Origin: CALBRZ01 sp964511065
Lineage (GTDB): Bacteria; Planctomycetota; Planctomycetia; Pirellulales; S012-138
DNA: 64,000 nucleotides
Assembly: GCA_964511065.1 (NCBI GenBank)
Contig: CAZEEG010000004.1
Coordinates: 1 to 64,000, forward strand
Direction of reading: 5' to 3'
Positions 63,049 through 64,000 of the stretch are shown one piece after another. The notes below the pieces were generated by a model. It made no database searches, had not been told where the DNA came from, and saw only the letters and a program-made list of their open reading frames with translations. The number at the start of each line of letters is the position of its first letter. Positions within the stretch are counted from its first letter, which is position 1. The translations under genes were made by a program, and so were the position numbers.

Positions 63049-64000
63049 CTACTGCGCGAAGCTCGGCAGGGCCAGGATCACCAACCGCTGGTCGGTGGTG
63101 GCCACGGCCAGTTCCTTGCCGTCGGGCGAGTAGGCGACGCCATAGGCGGCCGGTACCGGAAGCTGCGCATGATACAGCAGGTTACCGTCACCGGCGTTCC
63201 ACACAAAGAGCTTCCCGGACTGGTCGACAGTGGCATACCGCTGCCCTGCCGCTTGCCAGGCAATATCCGTCACCGACGCGCTGTGGCCGGGAGCCACTTG
63301 AACCGGCTCCACGGCATCACCCGACGTTTGCCGGTCCCAGCGCTGCCACTGTCCGGCACTCCCGGCGGTGACCAGGTATCGCCCGTTGGGGGCCCAGGCC
63401 GCGGCATAGACGGTACCGGCGGTTTGCGGCACGGTCCACTGGGCGACGGCTTCGCCGTTTTCGTTCCACAGGCGGAGCGTACCATCGTCGCCGGCGGTGA
63501 GAATTTCGTTGCCTTCGCGGCGGCACGCCATGGCAAGGATACAGCCATCGTGCCCTTGGCAGACAATCGCCTCGCCGCCCTCGGCCAGGTTCCACCGCCG
63601 GGCGGTGCCATCGGCCGACGCCGATACCAGCACGTTGTCGGCCATGAAGGCCAGATCGACCACTTGCCGCTCGTGCCCGGCCAGCACGTGGCGCGGCGCG
63701 GCCGTGGCGGCGAACCACCGCCGGGCGGAACGGTCGGCCGATGTGCTGTAGAACTCGCCGCTCTCCGTTGCCGCCAAGGCCAACACCGGCCCGGTGTGTT
63801 CGGTGAACTGCTGAATTTCAGACAGGCTGCCGTCATCGAGCAGTGCCAGGTTCACGATCCGGCCGCTTTCGCCGCCCGCGAGAATTTGCCCTTGGTAGCC
63901 GAATGCCACCGCGCGCAGTTTGTCTTCGGTCTTCCAGGCGGCCACGGGTTCTCCGCTTTCACGGCGGAGCAATTGCAGCGTGCCGTCGTCGCCAATCACG
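63049..64000 (-). CDS. WD40-repeat protein, 5' end outside window
   Basis: The frame enters from the right edge of the window and ends at a TAG at 63049, giving about 317 residues of C-terminal sequence. At least seven WD40-type units are visible, for example HTGPVLALAATESGEFYSTSADRSARRW, HERQVVDLAFMADNVLVSASADGTARRW and HDGCILAMACRREGNEILTAGDDGTLRLW. The unit ends (SADRSARRW, GDDGTLRLW) and HTGP/HERQ starts are canonical. It is a beta-propeller scaffold; planctomycetes often attach such propellers to kinases or PVC cytochrome modules, so domains to the left of this part cannot be excluded. Confidence 0.9.
   Translation of the reverse strand, partial: VIGDDGTLQLLRRESGEPVAAWKTEDKLRAVAFGYQGQILAGGESGRIVNLALLDDGSLSEIQQFTEHTGPVLALAATESGEFYSTSADRSARRWFAATAAPRHVLAGHERQVVDLAFMADNVLVSASADGTARRWNLAEGGEAIVCQGHDGCILAMACRREGNEILTAGDDGTLRLWNENGEAVAQWTVPQTAGTVYAAAWAPNGRYLVTAGSAGQWQRWDRQTSGDAVEPVQVAPGHSASVTDIAWQAAGQRYATVDQSGKLFVWNAGDGNLLYHAQLPVPAAYGVAYSPDGKELAVATTDQRLVILALPSFAQ

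Overview
The window looks like chromosomal DNA of a member of the Planctomycetota, probably a Pirellulales-type lineage. The evidence is the high G+C content with long antisense shadow frames, and a set of typical planctomycete families: DUF1559 prepilin-like protein, DUF1080 secreted hydrolase, a PVC-type cytochrome c/propeller/HEAT protein, a Ser/Thr kinase with a C-terminal membrane anchor, degenerate J-domain proteins and DUF4112. No rRNA, tRNA, CRISPR array, prophage or insertion sequence was recognised. A 100-N assembly gap lies at 60453-60552 and is flanked by identical 38-bp sequences, so it is probably a false gap.

Layout. 1-6 kb: end of a secreted protein, a thioredoxin, a Spy/CpxP-like periplasmic protein, an XdhC-type accessory factor, DNA polymerase III delta (holA) and a DUF1080 hydrolase. 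6-13 kb: DUF4112 protein, a large K+-dependent-type membrane pyrophosphatase, a small conserved protein, a CYTH protein divergent from a PhyH dioxygenase. 13-22 kb: HDOD/degenerate-GGDEF regulator, a Cys-rich small membrane protein plus lipoprotein, a divergent phosphoglycerate kinase homologue, a SufR-like iron-sulfur regulator, a lipoprotein and a cytochrome P450. 23-38 kb: J-like proline-rich membrane protein, sugar-nucleotide-type reductase, membrane protein, giant FtsX-type permease, ilvD, PVC cytochrome protein. 37-41 kb: transglutaminase-like protein and SDR epimerase. 40.7-45.9 kb: a TroABCD-like manganese/zinc importer with its own promoter and a candidate operator. 46-51 kb: TIGR02587/02588-type pair, Ser/Thr kinase, sialidase, a small conserved protein. 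51-57 kb: a six-gene minus-strand operon. 57-64 kb: DUF1559, membrane protein, CobW GTPase, metallophosphoesterase, alpha/beta hydrolase and part of a WD40 protein.

The most notable system is the operon at 51066-56750. It joins a complete PhnCDEE-type ABC importer (binding protein, ATPase, two permeases) to two tandem fusion proteins, each with an ArsI/CadI-type vicinal-oxygen-chelate domain followed by a truncated methyltransferase-like domain. One copy keeps all the metal ligands and the Cys pair of ArsI C-As lyases; the other has lost two of the three metal ligands. The gene content suggests import and processing of an oxyanion such as an organoarsenical or phosphonate; this is inference.

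The second notable system is the Tro-like importer: both permeases carry C-terminal DtxR/MntR-like metal-sensor domains with conserved candidate metal ligands, and no separate repressor gene is seen. The third is a dispersed repeat of about 140 bp, present three times (6.8, 22.9 and 50.3 kb), each time intergenic, with the same end facing the start codon of a nearby gene.
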